Position numbers and translations under genes: made by a program
Notes under the pieces: generated by a model
Told to the model about the DNA's origin: nothing
What the model saw: only the letters and a program-made list of their open reading frames with translations
Databases searched by the model: none
Assembly: GCF_001522545.3 (NCBI RefSeq)
Contig: NC_031779.1
Location: 5,112,460-5,176,459, forward strand
Direction: 5' to 3'
DNA: 64,000 nt
Source of the DNA: Parus major
Taxonomy: Eukaryota; Chordata; Aves; Passeriformes; Paridae
Shown: positions 10,718-25,700 of the stretch, piece after piece
Layout: each line of letters begins with the position of its first letter
Numbering within the stretch: position 1 is the first letter of the stretch

Positions 10718-13700
10718 GTAATCGCCTTTTACTGCCATTACCGACTTGCCCTCCCTGCCCTGCTTGCCCCGGGCCGCCGCTGTCCCTGGCCGAGGTGCCG
10801 CCCCGGGGTTGTGCCCGCTGGCCCCGGGGTTGTGCCCGCTGGCCCCGGGGCTGTGCCCGCTGGCCCCGGGGGGTGGCGAACAGCACCTGTGGAGGGACTG
10901 CCCGGGCCCCCGAGCCCTCCGGGGCACCGGGAAACAAAAGCTGCGCAGCCGGCTCGGGGTGCAGCCCCTTGGCCTCCGGGTCTCCGCGTCGGGCACCGAC
11001 AGAGCCCGCCCCGTGGTCAGGAAGCAGGACTTGTATCAAATTGAAGTCTTGTGTTCATTAAAATTTGCCCGTGCGAGATTATTTTGGAAACTTGTGAGTT
11101 ACGCTTCAGGTGTTTGGGCTCGCTTTGCTCGCAGCGCTGGGCGGGATGAGGAGAAAGCAGCGGGCGCTACTCTGCTGTGCAGATAATGAAACTCTCACTT
11201 GTAGCCATCGTTTCACGTTTAGAACGGGTCTGATGGCATAAATAAGAAAACCAAGTATATCTATCAAATATATATAGCACATATACTACTGAGTATGTCG
11301 AGAACCACCAGGATTTTTTGTGTCATCTGGATTTGCACTTGACAGTGGCATTTATTTACTTTAGACAAAACAGAACCATTTCTAGCAACATATTTGACAT
11401 GTTGACTAATTTGGTTTTTTCACGATGTCGTAGTAAAAGTGAGATGTCGATGTAACACAGTTCTGGATATTCCTACTCCTAGGAAATGGTTATATTGGTA
11501 TCATTGTAAGAACCATGGGTTGTTTCACCAAAGGCTCCAGTATTTTTGTAGAATATTTTTATTTTTAAGGCTTGAAATTGAAGTGCAAGTAAGTATATGT
11601 GTGTTCTAGGCCTTGTTTTTTTTTTTTTAATCTTTCCTATATTGGAAAGTTGTCCATGTTAGAAGTTATTAGAGTTTTTGTGAACTTGAGCGTCTGTATC
11701 TCTAAAACTTGTTGAAAATCTCGAGCCAGTATGGAATGTCAAGCCAAATAGGGTTTTTGTTCTTCCTGTGACTTGTGATTGATTGGGTTACCCAATTTGT
11801 TTAACATGAATATTTTAAATATTTTATTATTCTTTTGGTACATATCTAAATGCCCTCAAAATTGTTAAAAACTCTTGTTATGATTGGATTCTAGCTCCTT
11901 AAGATGAACTTTTTAAGTTATAACAACTTTCTCTTCTGTACAAGTAGATCAGGCTTGTATCTTATGGTAAAGTTCTGAGCCTTAAGTAAATTACCTTTCT
12001 TTTTTTTTCTTCAGGCTGACGACAATATAGCGTCAGAACCAAGGATTAAAAAACTAGAACCAGTACTTTTACCAGGTAGGCATGAATCAGGAATTTGAAA
12101 AATACCTCTGTTGGTATTGATTTTGGTATATTTTACTTTTAGCATTGCTTATTGAGGGAATATTGCTTTTGAACAGGAAAAGATAATGATATTTGTGTTT
12201 GTAGAAGGTTATTCTAACTCACCTGAAATACTAAATAAATACATAGGCAATTTTGCCTGTGTGATACTTTGCTACATAAAGAATAATGTCTTGGTTTTAT
12301 TATGAGTATTGGAAATGAAACCACTGTTAAGTGTTTTTACATTCTTGACACCTTTTGGAAGACTACTGGTAATTACACTTTCATCAAATATCTATTTACC
12401 TGTGTGCAGAACCCAGTTCCAAAGCCTGTGTCAGAGTCTTCCTTTATTTTAAAGGAAAATAGTATTTCCAGTATGTGGTTGACTTCTGTATTGGAAAACT
12501 TCTAATGCCATCTTTATTCATTTACTCTTATTGAATATGGTGCTGTTAGGTAAGTTTGGAATTTGTGTCTTTGGACCTCTACAGAATAACCTTTTTGGGG
12601 TGTGGGTGAAATAGGTCACCACTTTTGTTACTGTTCATCATTACATATTTATAAAAATGTAGGGTATTAATGACATCCATATTTTAAATGAGAAATAATC
12701 TCTGGTAAATGACAGTTTGATCAATGAGGATTTCTAAAAGCCTTTTTTCAGATATGAAAGGAACGACGTACTGTTCTCAAAATTACTTTCAAAGTAATGT
12801 ACAGCAAACTGTACATCACAGCAATAAATTTTCACTTGGAGTTCCTAAAGATAATTTTGAGCTTAAAACAATGTCATATTACAGTTTTTTCTTAGCATTC
12901 AGATTGAATATTAAAAAAATATTAATTTACACACACACTGATGTAGGTATAAACAGCTCTTAAAAATTATTTCTGTCACTGCTTTACATGGGCCTGTTGC
13001 TAATTAAGCAGTACTAATTGATATGTGATATGGTCCAGTGAGGTACCTAAGAGGCTGAAATACTGTGGAAGAAATTCAACTGAAAGAGTAAATGCTCTTC
13101 ATTCAACTGCCTGACATTCTTCATGAAATGAAGAATGGAATAAAACAGTGCAGAGTCTGCTTGAGGCATAAATACCTTAAAATACATTGCTGAGATTGGT
13201 TGATATTTGAAATAGTTATATTTTTGTGCTTGTAAAACTTCTGCTTACCACTTGGCATCTCACTGATTATGTTGCAGTTGATATTCATCCAAGGCCTTTG
13301 ACTCACAAGGAAGTGACTGCATGCTCTTCTCTGAGACATTCCACAGCAAATGCACCACAGTATGCAAGTGTTCTGCTCAAAATGTAGCACATCTTGCCTT
13401 TGCTGTGGGACCTGGCCATAAGCACTTACATAAAGTAATTCCTGTGCTGTCACTTTTTGCAGTGTGGCTCATTCTCTATTTGTGAAACTCTCAAATACTC
13501 TTAAAATGGTGCTGACTGGGTTTGTGTTTCTCAACTGGCTTGTATTTATTCCCTCTTTGCATTATTTTCCTTGTCTGCACTCTCTTTGAAGTCAGCATTT
13601 GATGGCTTTTGGGACATTTGTAGTAAGTTGCCCCAAGTTATGTAGAAGCCACAGTATGATGCACCACAGACTTAAAATTTCCACCTCCATATCATTCTAC

Positions 13701-16700
13701 GGTATTATTTTGAATTATTTCACGATAGGATTCACTGCTCTGTATAGCCACAGAGTAGTCTGACAAAATCTGTTCATGACTTTTTATGAGAGTTGGGAGG
13801 GTGTTAGAAGTGACTTACTTTAAATTACTTAAATGCTACTTTTCCTGTTTGAAGTTAAGCACCAGCCTAAACACATTTTTTTTGTTTCTGTCATCAGCCG
13901 TGCTGTAGAAAAGTGTATAAACAAGTACACTTTGTACTGTTGGATAGACTGGCTTTTGGATTTGTCATAACCCAAGTTACTGGCCAAATTCCAACTCATT
14001 TAATTGTATTAAGGCTGACTTGCACTTCCTTGTAAATACAGTTTCAGAATGGCATTCCTAATATGCTGTCCTTAACAGTTGTGTGAAATTGCTTTTGCTC
14101 TCAGGAACAGAGATAAACCTGAGTGGCTGAATGTTTGTTACAATTTTTTAAGTAGTGAAGTTTTTAAGGAGTTCTTTTGGAATTAAGTTACATTAACACA
14201 AGCAGGTACTGGCTTAGTAATCTTCAAAACCTGCAAATGGTTGTATTAAGCTTTTCATTCCTAAAATATAGGGACTCCGTGGGAGTGGCTTGCTTACTGA
14301 TTCCAAAGGAGCTAAATACCCTGCAGTCTAACTTGTATTTCTGTGCAGAGGAAGTTTGGACAAGGAGTTACAAGCTAGGAAATAATACATCTGGTTAGAA
14401 AATGTAGTGGTTTTTACTAAAAAATAAATAATAAAAAAATTTAATTTAAATCAACTTTCAACCTGTAGAGTTTGTTTTAAAAGTTTTCTCTGGAGCCCAG
14501 AGCCTGCATCTCATCAGAATTTGGAGCAAAAGCCTGTATTCTCGTGGAACTGTATGCTCTGAGGAGGGTGTTTACTGGGAAAAAGAACAAGTATCATTTA
14601 AAACAAATAAAAACCTTGGTTGTAAGAGGCAGCACTGATACTGCAGTAGAGAAAAGCAAGTAATTTTATAGAATTTGGTATAATTTCATTGCAAAACATG
14701 TGATACAGGTTTGAGATGGAGTTATAAAAATGTTTTCTTTTTCTTTCTGCAGTTCTGTTTTCCTAGTGTTAGCTCTGAATGAGAGTTTCTGCAGAATTAG
14801 TTAAGAGTTGGCCTCTGTAACAGTTTCACTTTTTTCCCCTTTGTTTGTGTGCATTGCTGGTTTTATAAGCATGGCAAAGAGGAAAATTACAGAAATAGCA
14901 GGTAGTCCACCAAGTCAGTCTGTTTACATGCCTTTCCTGGCTGGTAGGAAATTAGTGTGTGTTCCTTAGGGGAGTGTGGAGTTCAGGTTGTTAAACCGAA
15001 AGGTGTGTTTTGTTCTGGTAATCAGCTGTAGCCTGTTTTCCACAACTGTGTCTGGTGTTCTCAAATCATCAACTTGAGCATTCAAAAAACCTGTCCAGCA
15101 CAAGTGGACTGTGACTGCAGTGTGTCTCCATGATGTGAATGGCAAAGAAGTGTGCAGAAATCCAATACAGGGGTGGACAACAGACCAGTCTGGTGTCTGT
15201 ACTGGAACCAGTGCCACACTGCGGTTTAGGCAAGACCAGGCAACGAGATCCTCCCTGTTGCTCACACGGGGCATTCTGCAGCAGATTATGTAACCAGTGG
15301 AGATCTGATTGAGTGTGAGGATATTACCTCCCAGATCTTAGTGTATGCTTGAATTAGTTAAATTGTTGCTCACTGTGCTAATTTGCTACTAGATCAAAAT
15401 AGTAGCTGTTACTTGTAAGTTTTTACAAAAAGGCCAGAAATGGGTATAAAATCATAGACTAAACTGAATTATAGAATAGTAGCTTGCTAAGGCAAGTTAA
15501 AGGGGCAGTGGTGGTGAGGTGCTGTTAAAAGCAATTATGCTTAGGCTGTTGTGTCTGCCCTGTTTCATGGTCAGACAGCAGAAGTGAGCCTTGGAGCCAT
15601 CACTGGTGTGGTCACACCGTGACCGTGGGTGAGCAGCAGGGCAGGTGTCACCTCTCGCTGCCGGTGAGCGTGGAGGGGCCGAGGGAGAGGGGAGCAGGGC
15701 AAGCAGTGCTCCAGCTGCTCTCTCTGCCCTCCCTGCAGTGTGGCACGGGCACGTTCCTCTTGCAGGAACCTAATGGAGACACCCAAGTGAGTAGTGACAG
15801 GATATCACAGAACAGTGCTACCGTGTTCAGTTCCTCCAGTTGGATTTGTCTTACTTGAATTGATGCAGTTGCTTTCTATGGCTGTGTAAACATTTATCAC
15901 CCACAGCCTCACATGGTACCAAGTTCTGCAGTTCAATTACATGCTGTTACAACTCCTTTTAATTGTTTTTTCTGAAATTTCCACCGTCCAGTTCCTTTGG
16001 ATAAATCCTAGTTCTTATAGGACACAGCAAACATCAAGCCACATTCCTCCATTTCATGCGAGCTGTGAACTTCAGACGTGTTACATGTCCACTTTGTTTT
16101 GCTTCCCTTTAACTTAATTCTCCTAGTTGGTCCTAAAAATGAAGTTTCCCATGTCTTTAATCAACTTTTTGATTGATTCTGAACATTTTTTGGTTGTACT
16201 GAGTTCCTGTTTTTTGCTGAGGTGGAATTATGTATCATGTTCAAGATTTTTGCCATTGCATATATTCGGCTTTTTATTTAATAATGCTGACTGACTTTGC
16301 CACCTACTTCTTTGATTTTTGTTGGCTTTTTAAAGTATATGTGCTTTAGAAAGGCAAGTGAATATAGAAATTTAATTTTGGGAGGTTTTTAAGACTGTAT
16401 CATGGAAAGATTCAATCTTTTAGAAGAGTCTGTTTCTCTTGCAAGTTAGCTCCCAGCTCTTTTTGTTTTTTTCTGCTTTCTGCAATTCCTTATTACATTG
16501 AGTCATGTGTTCCAGAGCAGCTGCAACACATCATGTGATAGGAGAGGGAAATCCACTGTTCATTGAGGCAACTTTGTGCATTTGTGCCCCAGGTACGTTC
16601 TTTTCTCACTGCTTTGGACCCCTGCACCTCTTCCTTGGCATTTTCGTTTGGTCTGTGGTGTGGCAGAGCAGAGGCCACGCTGTGCAGTGAGTGCTCTCTG

Positions 16701-19700
16701 GGCAGGGTAGGGATTGGGTGAGCTGGGGCCCAGCTTAATGAGGTTAATGAGTAATCCCCAAGATCAGTCGGGTCTGCCCTGCTTGGTTGTCAGTAATCAT
16801 TTTTCCTTAATGCCTCCAAGGGAAAACTGAGGCTGTTTAGCTCCAAGTGCTGTGCTGTAACTGTCGGTGCCTTTTCCTGCGGATATTTCTGGAATGAGGT
16901 ATGGATATTCAGGAAGGCAGTGCCTGATCTGTTAAGCATGTGCATGTGTTGGTGGTGAGTGCTGATAGCACCTGTACAGAACTTGCCCTGAAGGCAGCTC
17001 CTCACTGTTCCAAAGCACTCCGAGCTGTTGATTCTCATTTCCAGGGTTGTGACATGCTCGCTCCCTCTTTGTGCAGCTGAGTAAGGCATCATATTGCAGG
17101 GTTAGGGCTTTTTCCCTGCATCGAGTTTTTTATTTGAAACTGAAATGTTACTGTGAAAGTTCATTTGTTTGTTTTTAAAATTAGTATGTGATATAAAAAA
17201 GGAAGCAAAAAAGCTTTGTAGCAGCAACTTGTTTTCAGTAATCAGTGTCATACGAGAACATGAAATTATTTTCAACATTTAAAAATGGCCAAATTAGAAG
17301 ATCAGAATGGCAATTTATAATAAAAAAATAATGCAGTTCCCTAAAGCTTTTTTAAAGTAGATGTTTCAATTTTTTTTTGTTGTCTATACACAGGTTGCCA
17401 GAAGTTTTATAAAAGTTATGAGAGTTTCAAATCCTGGATTTGAAATCTGAATCAAGGTTTCTGCAAACAAGTTTTTCATACTGCAAGAAGTTTAAAAATG
17501 AACCAAACCTTTGACTTTGATTTAGAATGAGATGTCACATTAAGTATATACTAAGTTCTCTTCTGTTACAGCTTTTTTGTTTGTTTGGCTCAAAATAAAT
17601 TTTCAGGTGTGGTTTGGGTTCAGTTAACTGCTTGTTCTGTGTTTGGGTTTGATTTTTTTAAGGATTGGCAGGACATAAGTATAACCAAGGCAGTCTGCAT
17701 GCAGAATCTAAGTACCAGATACAATTCTAGAAGTAGATTTTACTGGATGGAGTAATTTTGTCCTGCCTTTTGTTATAAAAGGCTTTTCTTAAAGCCTCTG
17801 ACTAGTAATATATTTTAGTATTTGTAAACATCTGCAAAAATTATTTCCTGTATGCAACAGATTAGCCATCGGCCAATGTGGGAATAATTCCTTGAGGCTA
17901 AAAGGATGACCCTGTTTTAATATTAAGTATTTTAATATTTTTACATGTGCATTTTGGAAAGTAGTTGCAAAGTATTTGGTTTCTGCCTGCTCTGTCCCTC
18001 GTGTGTTTGATGCTGAAAGCCATTAAAATCCAGTAGATTCTGAATTGTCATCTGTCCAAAACAGGGGGTTTTGTCTCTTGGCAATTATATTTTATTCTAA
18101 TGAAGCAAGTCTTCAGTGAACTGATCCCCAAGTAATCGCTAGACAAATGTTTTCGTATTAATTTCTTTTTTAAGTCAAACCTGTACAATATAATGTAAAC
18201 TACTAGAGTCAGTAGTACACTAGAAGTTCAGCATCTGTAACTGGCATTGGTAACATAGTTATAAAATAACAAGCTGAAAACCTCAGTCTTCTCAAATTGT
18301 TACTGATTATATTGTTTAGGCAAAGTCAGGGTTTGGGAATCTGTAGTTTATGTACCCAGACTTAAAAATATGCAAACACCAAACACACTCTCTCCTCACT
18401 GGTTTGTCTGTTCACATTACAGAACTCTGACCAAATCATTGCTAAAACTCTTATTGGAGGGGTTCTGGAAGAGTTTATTTTAGTATACAGATGCCAACAG
18501 TAGTTGTTTATTACTCTATTTTTCTCACACACAGGTGCATTCTTGTTAACTACTTTATGTTCTTTGTGCAACCAAAGAACAAGCCAGATCAGAGCTAATT
18601 CAGGTGAAATTTGAACTGATGAAAAAGGAACAAAAAATCCATTTCCAACTGGATCAGTTCTCTGATGTGACTAACAATGTCTGTCATAAATGGCAGTGCC
18701 AGCACAGCTTGAGGTGGAAATGAATGTTAAATATGGAACTATTTCTATTTTAGCAATAATACAAGTTCCTGGATTAAAGCAACTCTGTAAGCAGTTTTTT
18801 AATTTGCTGCAATACTTTGTTTTTGATCTGTTGGATAGTGAGACCTTTGCTCCTGATAGATGTTCCCTTCTTGCCATCTGCACTCCTGTTGTTTGTTGCC
18901 TACTCTACATTCTTGTGTCCTTCTTTGCAGTTCTGAGGTGTGAGGAAAGCTTTTGTGGAGCATCCCATCCTAGTTCAGAAAAGCAGTTATCTTCTCAGGT
19001 CCCAGCTGAGAGTTGGTTTGTTTGTTTTGTTTTTTTCAATGTTCATAAAGATTAGCCATTACTGGGCAAATACTGATTTTAGTCCTCATATTGTGCATGG
19101 GAAACACAAAGATGATTTTTGAAGAGTTACTGGGAAGCATTTATTTTTTTGCTACTTTTCCTTACTGAGCACTTAAAAAAATTATCTAAGCTTTTTTCTC
19201 TTAGCATTAGAGAAACTAAAATATTCATATATGGTATTTTAATAACAATTTTCTAATAAGACTGGCAAAGCAAGCTCCTTTCATACTGTGCATTTATAAC
19301 ACACAACTCTCCAAGCAATGGTGAGAGTTGCTCTTTGGTAAAAATCTCAGGTTCTCTTATTAAAAATTAATGCAAATTGCTTTTTGTTCCCCAATAATTA
19401 CAGAATTGAGCTCTCCTTTTGGAACAACCTTGCAAGAGCTCATGAAAATCAGAAAATAGATGAGAGACAATTATTTCATGAGCTTACAAATACTTTTTTT
19501 CTTAAGTTTGGAAGTGCCTGAACACACTGAACAGAAGATTCATTTAGAAGTGGATTAGAGACATTTACATCTAAATGCTTGGCGCATACTAATAAACTCT
19601 TACAATTTTGGTATTCTCTCCACAAGAGAGGAGATAAAGGGACAAAAATGTTGTAGATTTCAGTTACTTATTAATGAAGTTTTTATTGGAAATTCTTACT

Positions 19701-22700
19701 TGAGAATTTCCGAAAGTTAATTATTTGCCAAATATTCTACAAGTGAACTCATTATTGTGCATTCTTAACAGTTAAATGGCTGCTTGAATTAACTTGAGCT
19801 TTTCTATTGTGAACTTCCAAGACTATCTTTCATGTAAACAAGCTGGTTTTCTGTTGTCTTACTTGGGTATAATCACTATCAGCATTGTAAATGGGAAACA
19901 GGAGTTTCCTAAGTGCATTCAGGTGCTAGTTTTTTATGGGTTTAAGTAGAAATTACATGACTGCACAAAGTACTTAATAACCTTTGTTATGCTTATGTCT
20001 GTTAGACAGTAAACATATCCATAGAGCTTCAGTACTCATTAAAGGAAGTTTATGCTGATAAATCTACTCTTGTACAGCATTGAGAAAGTTGCCTTAGCAG
20101 TGTGTAGGGTAGCTGCAAGCTTTCTGAGCTTGTAGGATTTGCATTATTAATTTATGGAGTATGATTTCAGCCATTCATTGCCTCTAGCAAGTATCAGGTT
20201 TTTAATGTGATAAAAATACTCTCTGTTAGCATTTTAAGTTGGGTATATATGTACATGTGGGTATATATATATGTGTGCCATGCTCCGTCTCTCTATGTAT
20301 TCATCTGTGTATATGTCTGTATTTATAAAATACTGTTCAGTTCCATTAATTGTACATCATTGTTGTGTTCAGTTAGAGTTGTTGAACACTTCTGCATTAA
20401 TAAGGTTGTGGTCCTTGATGCTATCCAAATCAGCCTTCTTCCCTGAAAAGTGACAAATTTCTACCTTTATAAGATAAACAAAAAAAAATTTAAACTTAAT
20501 CCTGTGAGGCAGGCCACAAAAAGTTGCAAAAATATTGTAGTGGAGATGGTGTAGAACATCCTTTATTTTAGGAGGTTAGTGGTTAGGGATTGCGTTTCAA
20601 ATCTGGAGGAAGCAAATTGCCGCAAAGCCGGGTGCAGAGTGGTGTGGCTGCAGGCTGGGGCAGAGATCACCTGTTCTGTCCAGTGCTCCCTCCTGCTCAT
20701 CCTCTGCTCAGCACGGTTAGTCCTGCCTCTCCCAGCTCCACGTGTTCCCAGCTCTTTATTCTGATTGTAATGGGTTATGCGTTATGGTGCATTAGATACA
20801 TACCGTGAATTCTCTTAGCATCCAAAATATGAAGCAGTAGATTGCATGTGCTTCTGGGAGATGTAGCAGATTTTTTTCTGAAGCTTAACAGTTTTTGAGG
20901 CTGTGTGTTAATTAGGTGGAGGGTGTATTAGCTAGATAGATCTTCCAGTATCTCCTGTTATTTTTGTGATGCATGTGTTCAGTGTAGAAATATTTTCATT
21001 AAAGGTGATTAGGTTTTCTATGTAAGGATGTCAACCTGTAATTTCTCTTCTGGTTTCCTGTCAAAGTTTAAACAAACTGCTCTTGTCTCCTGAGATCATA
21101 CTTCGACTCTTGGAGTCACATGGAAGTGTTGACTGCTGTTCTGTGTCTGGAAGAGCTTGTGGCTGTTTACTGGAAAAAAGCAGCAGCTACGTTGTAGAAA
21201 TGTGCAGTGTAATATCTCTGAATAGCTCTGTTGTTGTGTTGTGTAGAAAAAATCACCTACTCGACTACAAACACAAGAAGGGTTCATTGTGCAAGTCCTG
21301 CACTTACTACTCACGTTGTTTATCTACTTTCATAAATTTTTATTTTGAAAGTTTGCTCCTTTTTATATTGCTCATGTCCAAATGGTGGGCCACATAAAAT
21401 TCAAAGCCTGCATCTCAAAAAAACACAAAACAGTTTCTAGAGGTATTTGGAAACTGCATCTTTTAAATTTGCAAACTTTCACATGCTTTGGCTGAAGTTG
21501 GTGTGCACTCATTCTCTGTCCTGCCATACCTTAATCCTTGTGTTGAAAACAGACAGTTCTGTGTTAGGGCTGTAAACCTGAGAGCAGAAGACAAGCTAGG
21601 CCAGAAAATCCAGAATGTATTCTGTTGGATGAAATGAAACTAAGTGCAGTTGCACTAAAATAAGATTAGAATTAACATGTTGCAGTGTAGCCAAAAAATC
21701 ATGAGGAATTAAGAAGGGGAGTAAAAAGGACTGGCTTTGGAAAGAGACTTATGTAGGAGGCATGTTTTAAATTGTAGGAAATTCAAACTGAAGATGTGTG
21801 AATGTATTTAATTTCTGTTTGGTTACATCAAAGTAATGAAGTACTGAAATAGTTTGATAATAGTAATTTGTTTTCAGAAGTGTCTCCTATGGCATAGTAA
21901 AAAAGTATTATACTTTGTACAGATAAATGAATGTTACCAAAAAAAAACAAACTATGGAAGCTGCATTTCACCTCATGGTGCATTTAGCTCTCCATATTTT
22001 TTTATTAGAAATGCAGTGATACACTGACAATATAGAGAGAGGAATAAAAATTACTTAGAACTCAGTTTGTGAGGAGGTTGTTTTTTTCTTACACAGGGGG
22101 TGACCTAGAGCTTCATGCTGAATAGTTGAAGACTTAATACCAACACTGAGGAGAAATTGCTTTAATAAATGGTTTAGGCTTTTGCAGTTACTTAAGTAAA
22201 TAGATTATTGAAGAAATGCTGGGCATCAATAAGTTTCAGGCCAGACCATGCTAAGTATTGAAACATTTTCATTACAATATTTAACAGAAGTAGGGCTTGT
22301 CATTCTCATGTACCCCATTTTAAGATATTGTTTTCAGCTCCTGTGGACTTGGATGAGCTTTTAACTATTTGTACTGAAGCTGTCAGAATCATATTTTTAT
22401 TTTTACATTCAGAAGCTTATTTAAGCACATTTATCACTGTTTGAGGAAATACTTTAAAGCTCCAGATCTGTTTATAGATGTTTTCACAGTTCCTGCCACT
22501 TCTGACATAGAATATTCATGTATATGATAACACAGGTCAATGAAACTTGTCTCCTCACATCTTCAGGCAGTCCCAGAACATAGATCATAATTCTAACAGC
22601 TCAAGGCTACAGACTTAGACCAAGACAATTTTATAGCTGAAGAACTGAGCCGAAAGCAGAGATGCTGCTACTGCTTTTAGTGACTTCCAGGCAGATCCCT

Positions 22701-25700
22701 GATCAGGAGCAAGAGATCCAGTGGGACCAGTAGGACAGCTGGGTGAAATAGCCCAGGATGAGAGGAGCATGTTCAGGGACTGGGCCTTGAGACAGCAAAA
22801 GGTGCATTTCTCTCAAGTGTCTGGGACACTTCAAGGTACAATTACTTGCCTGCAGTGATAACAACCTGAGGAAAAGACCTGCTCGACAGCAGGAGACAAA
22901 TGGGGAATTTATTCCAGACTGTGGTTATACTCCTTGGACGTGCAGTCACTGATTCCTGCCAGCACAGCTGCCCAAAGAGCTGCTGTTCCCTTGCAAAGCA
23001 TGACTCTGAGATGGCATTTCAGACAACTGGAACTAAACATGCCAAACCTATTACAAGCAAATTCGGCTCCAGCAATCTTTAATCCTTAATTTCTTCTAAG
23101 CAAAATCTCAGCGCCAATATGAAATTACACTTTTCTTGGAACACTCTTGCACTCCCACACTATTTATGGTAGACATCAGCAGCAGGAGGTGGTTGATCTG
23201 ATGACAGAAGTAAAAACCCTGTATGGGAATAAAAGGAATTACCAAGTTAGATTACTGAAGGAAGAGTTACGGTTTACCTTTCAGAAATCTTGGCTGTGGA
23301 AATGAAAAGTATCATTTTGTGTAGTGATTTACTTTCTCCTTTTAAATGGTCCTTAATCTCATTTGTCTATATATTTTTTTATTATTTTATAGCTTATGCC
23401 AGACAAACTAGCATAATTTATTTTTTTCTTTATTTAGATCTTCTGTTTTATTAAGGAAATAGAGAAAATGTCTCCTTCATTAGACAGTCACAGTAAAAAG
23501 CTGGAAATGTGTTTGTGTTCTGTTTTTTGAATTCACCTGAAAATGTCTCTATAAATGGAAAATTTGATGTGGCCTGATGATTCTGAATTTAGGAAGTTCA
23601 TAAAACTCTCTGGAGCACTTAACAATAGCCAGCTAATTTCAGTTTTTAAAATAAATACTAGCTGAAGTACAGGAATGTATGCTTGCTTAAAGGACACTGT
23701 TGTTCAAACCAATGAATTTTTAATAGTGGAGGGTTGCAGATCTTGATCTCTCCATCTAAGGAAAGTGGTGTGTAGTTTTGACTGTGGGTTGCATTTCTTG
23801 TGGGGTTTCTTTTGGTTTTTGTTGTTGGAGGTTTGTTTTGTTTTTGGCTTTAAATTGGTTGGTTGTTTTTGTTGGATTTGGGTTTTGTTTTAACTACTGC
23901 ACAATATTGTCCATTTTGGAATGGTAGTTTTCTCTTTCCCCTGGAGTGGTGTGAGTTAAACTCCACGTTTACCCAGAAGAGGTGGATAACTTGAAACTGG
24001 TAAAGAGTTAGGGCTTCCTTGGTACTACAGACTTAGAATTGTTGTACCTACAGGATTTATATAGGCTTCTCCCTTCCCCTCCCTCTATTCTGTTTCAGGT
24101 GAAATTGTGGTGAACGAAGTAAATTTTGTAAGAAAATGCATTGCAACAGACACAAGCCAGTATGATCTGTGGGGCAAGTTGGTTTGCACTAACTTCAAGA
24201 TTTCCTTTATTACGGATGACCTGATGCCACTGCAGGTTGGTTATTACTCACATGAGTGCATCATGAATGTGAAAAGTGAAATTCTTCACACAGTCAGTCT
24301 GTCTCATATCTGATATTAATGGATGCCTTCTAAGCAGGCTACAGGATGAGGTTCCACTGTCCTGTTCTGATTGTGTTGCTATTCCATCCATTCATATCAG
24401 AACAAGAGCAGATTTGTACAGAAGTACATCCAGCTCCATTCACCTCCGAGTGTGGAGGCTTTCCTGGGAAGTGTTTCTACAAAAGGCAAAGCAGGGGTTA
24501 TACACAGATACGCTCCTCCTCAAAGGTGCTGTTGCTGTTCACAAATGTCCCTTGAACTAGAAAAGTGTCAGATCAGCAAAGCTCTTCTGTGATGGAGTTT
24601 TACTGCTGTTACTGATGGGAAAAAAGGAACAGTGAAATGAGTTTTCATTGTAGATGAAGCAACAAGAAGAGGGGAGGAGAACTCTTCTGCTTTGTCAAAG
24701 CAGAATTCATGGCATTCAAAACTAGGATCAGTTTTTGAATAGCAAAGCACACAACATTGGAAATCCAAGTAATGAGCTGTGTGTTATTTTCAGTAGAGTT
24801 TGCACTTTCATTTGGGGCTTTTAAAGGAAATGTTTTGTTAACTGAAGATATGTAAAACTCTGAAAGTAGATAGATTCTTAGTCAATAATGGTTACTAAGT
24901 TTGAACAACGCTACTTCAAAAAGTTAATTTTTGGCACAAAGTAGTTGTTAAAACTTGTCCCTGAAAGTAGAACTAATATTTTTTTCTTTCTATGCTTATG
25001 AAAGTAATAATAATTGCAGATTTCTTATATTCCATATATACATATGTATATATTATGCTTCAAATTGTATTGAATTTCTAAGAGTAATTTTTGATATTAA
25101 TTCAGTAAATTCAGTGCAAATAAGGAGATTATTTTGCATATTCCACCGGGGTTTCTAAACTGCTGGGTGTGCAGTTCAGCAGCTTCTAATTACCTGGGAA
25201 TAGACAAGGGTGGTACCTGTCAGAAAAGCCTAGGCATGCCTGATATTTATCGTAGTTTCTTCAAAGTTGTTCTGTATATCTGGTTGCAAACTGCAGAACT
25301 GCAATTAATGGCTGTGAGTTCATGTGTTTCAGAAATTCCATTATAAAAACCTCCTCCTTGGTGAACACGATGTCCCACTCACATGCATTGAGCAGATTGT
25401 CACAGGTATGTCAAAAATAGTTAAGTGTAAGAACAGGCTTTGTTCTTATTCAGTACAAAACTGTTAAGTTCTGCAGAATTGTTGACACTTGAGGTTTTAT
25501 GTCATTAATCTTCCCTGATTTGAAAGATTTGGTTTATTTAAAATTAGGATGAAAACCTCAAATGCTGAATAAATCTTGAGGTGCCATGCAGGAGACTCAG
25601 TTGGGTCTTTCTGTTTATAACTGCCATTTGAATCAACAGATGTTGTAGGTGAGACACATTATAGCAGTACAGAACTTTGTGAGCAACATTTTTACATTGA

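Larger units (their letters stand above)
10644..11010 (+). promoter_or_regulatory. MTMR10: CpG-rich 5' end of MTMR10
   Basis: From the gap edge to about 11010 the DNA is strongly GC- and CpG-rich, in contrast to AT-rich intron 1 beyond it. This fits the downstream shoulder of a CpG-island promoter. The core promoter itself is probably in the gap. Confidence 0.6.
12076..24098 (+). other. MTMR10: MTMR10 intron 2 (12 kb)
   Basis: The largest intron in the window. It is AT-rich and contains no convincing exon. Visible simple sequence is a TATATG/TGTATA-rich tract near 20237-20345 and a T/G-only-like tract near 23790-23895. A roughly 350-base stretch at 22540-22900 is less AT-rich, but I could not assign it to a repeat family. 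Confidence 0.7.

Noticed and set aside
10085..11044. Long open frames on both strands crossing 10248-10643
   Set aside because: They are open only because the gap is N; the real coding part here is the 18-codon MTMR10 exon 1.
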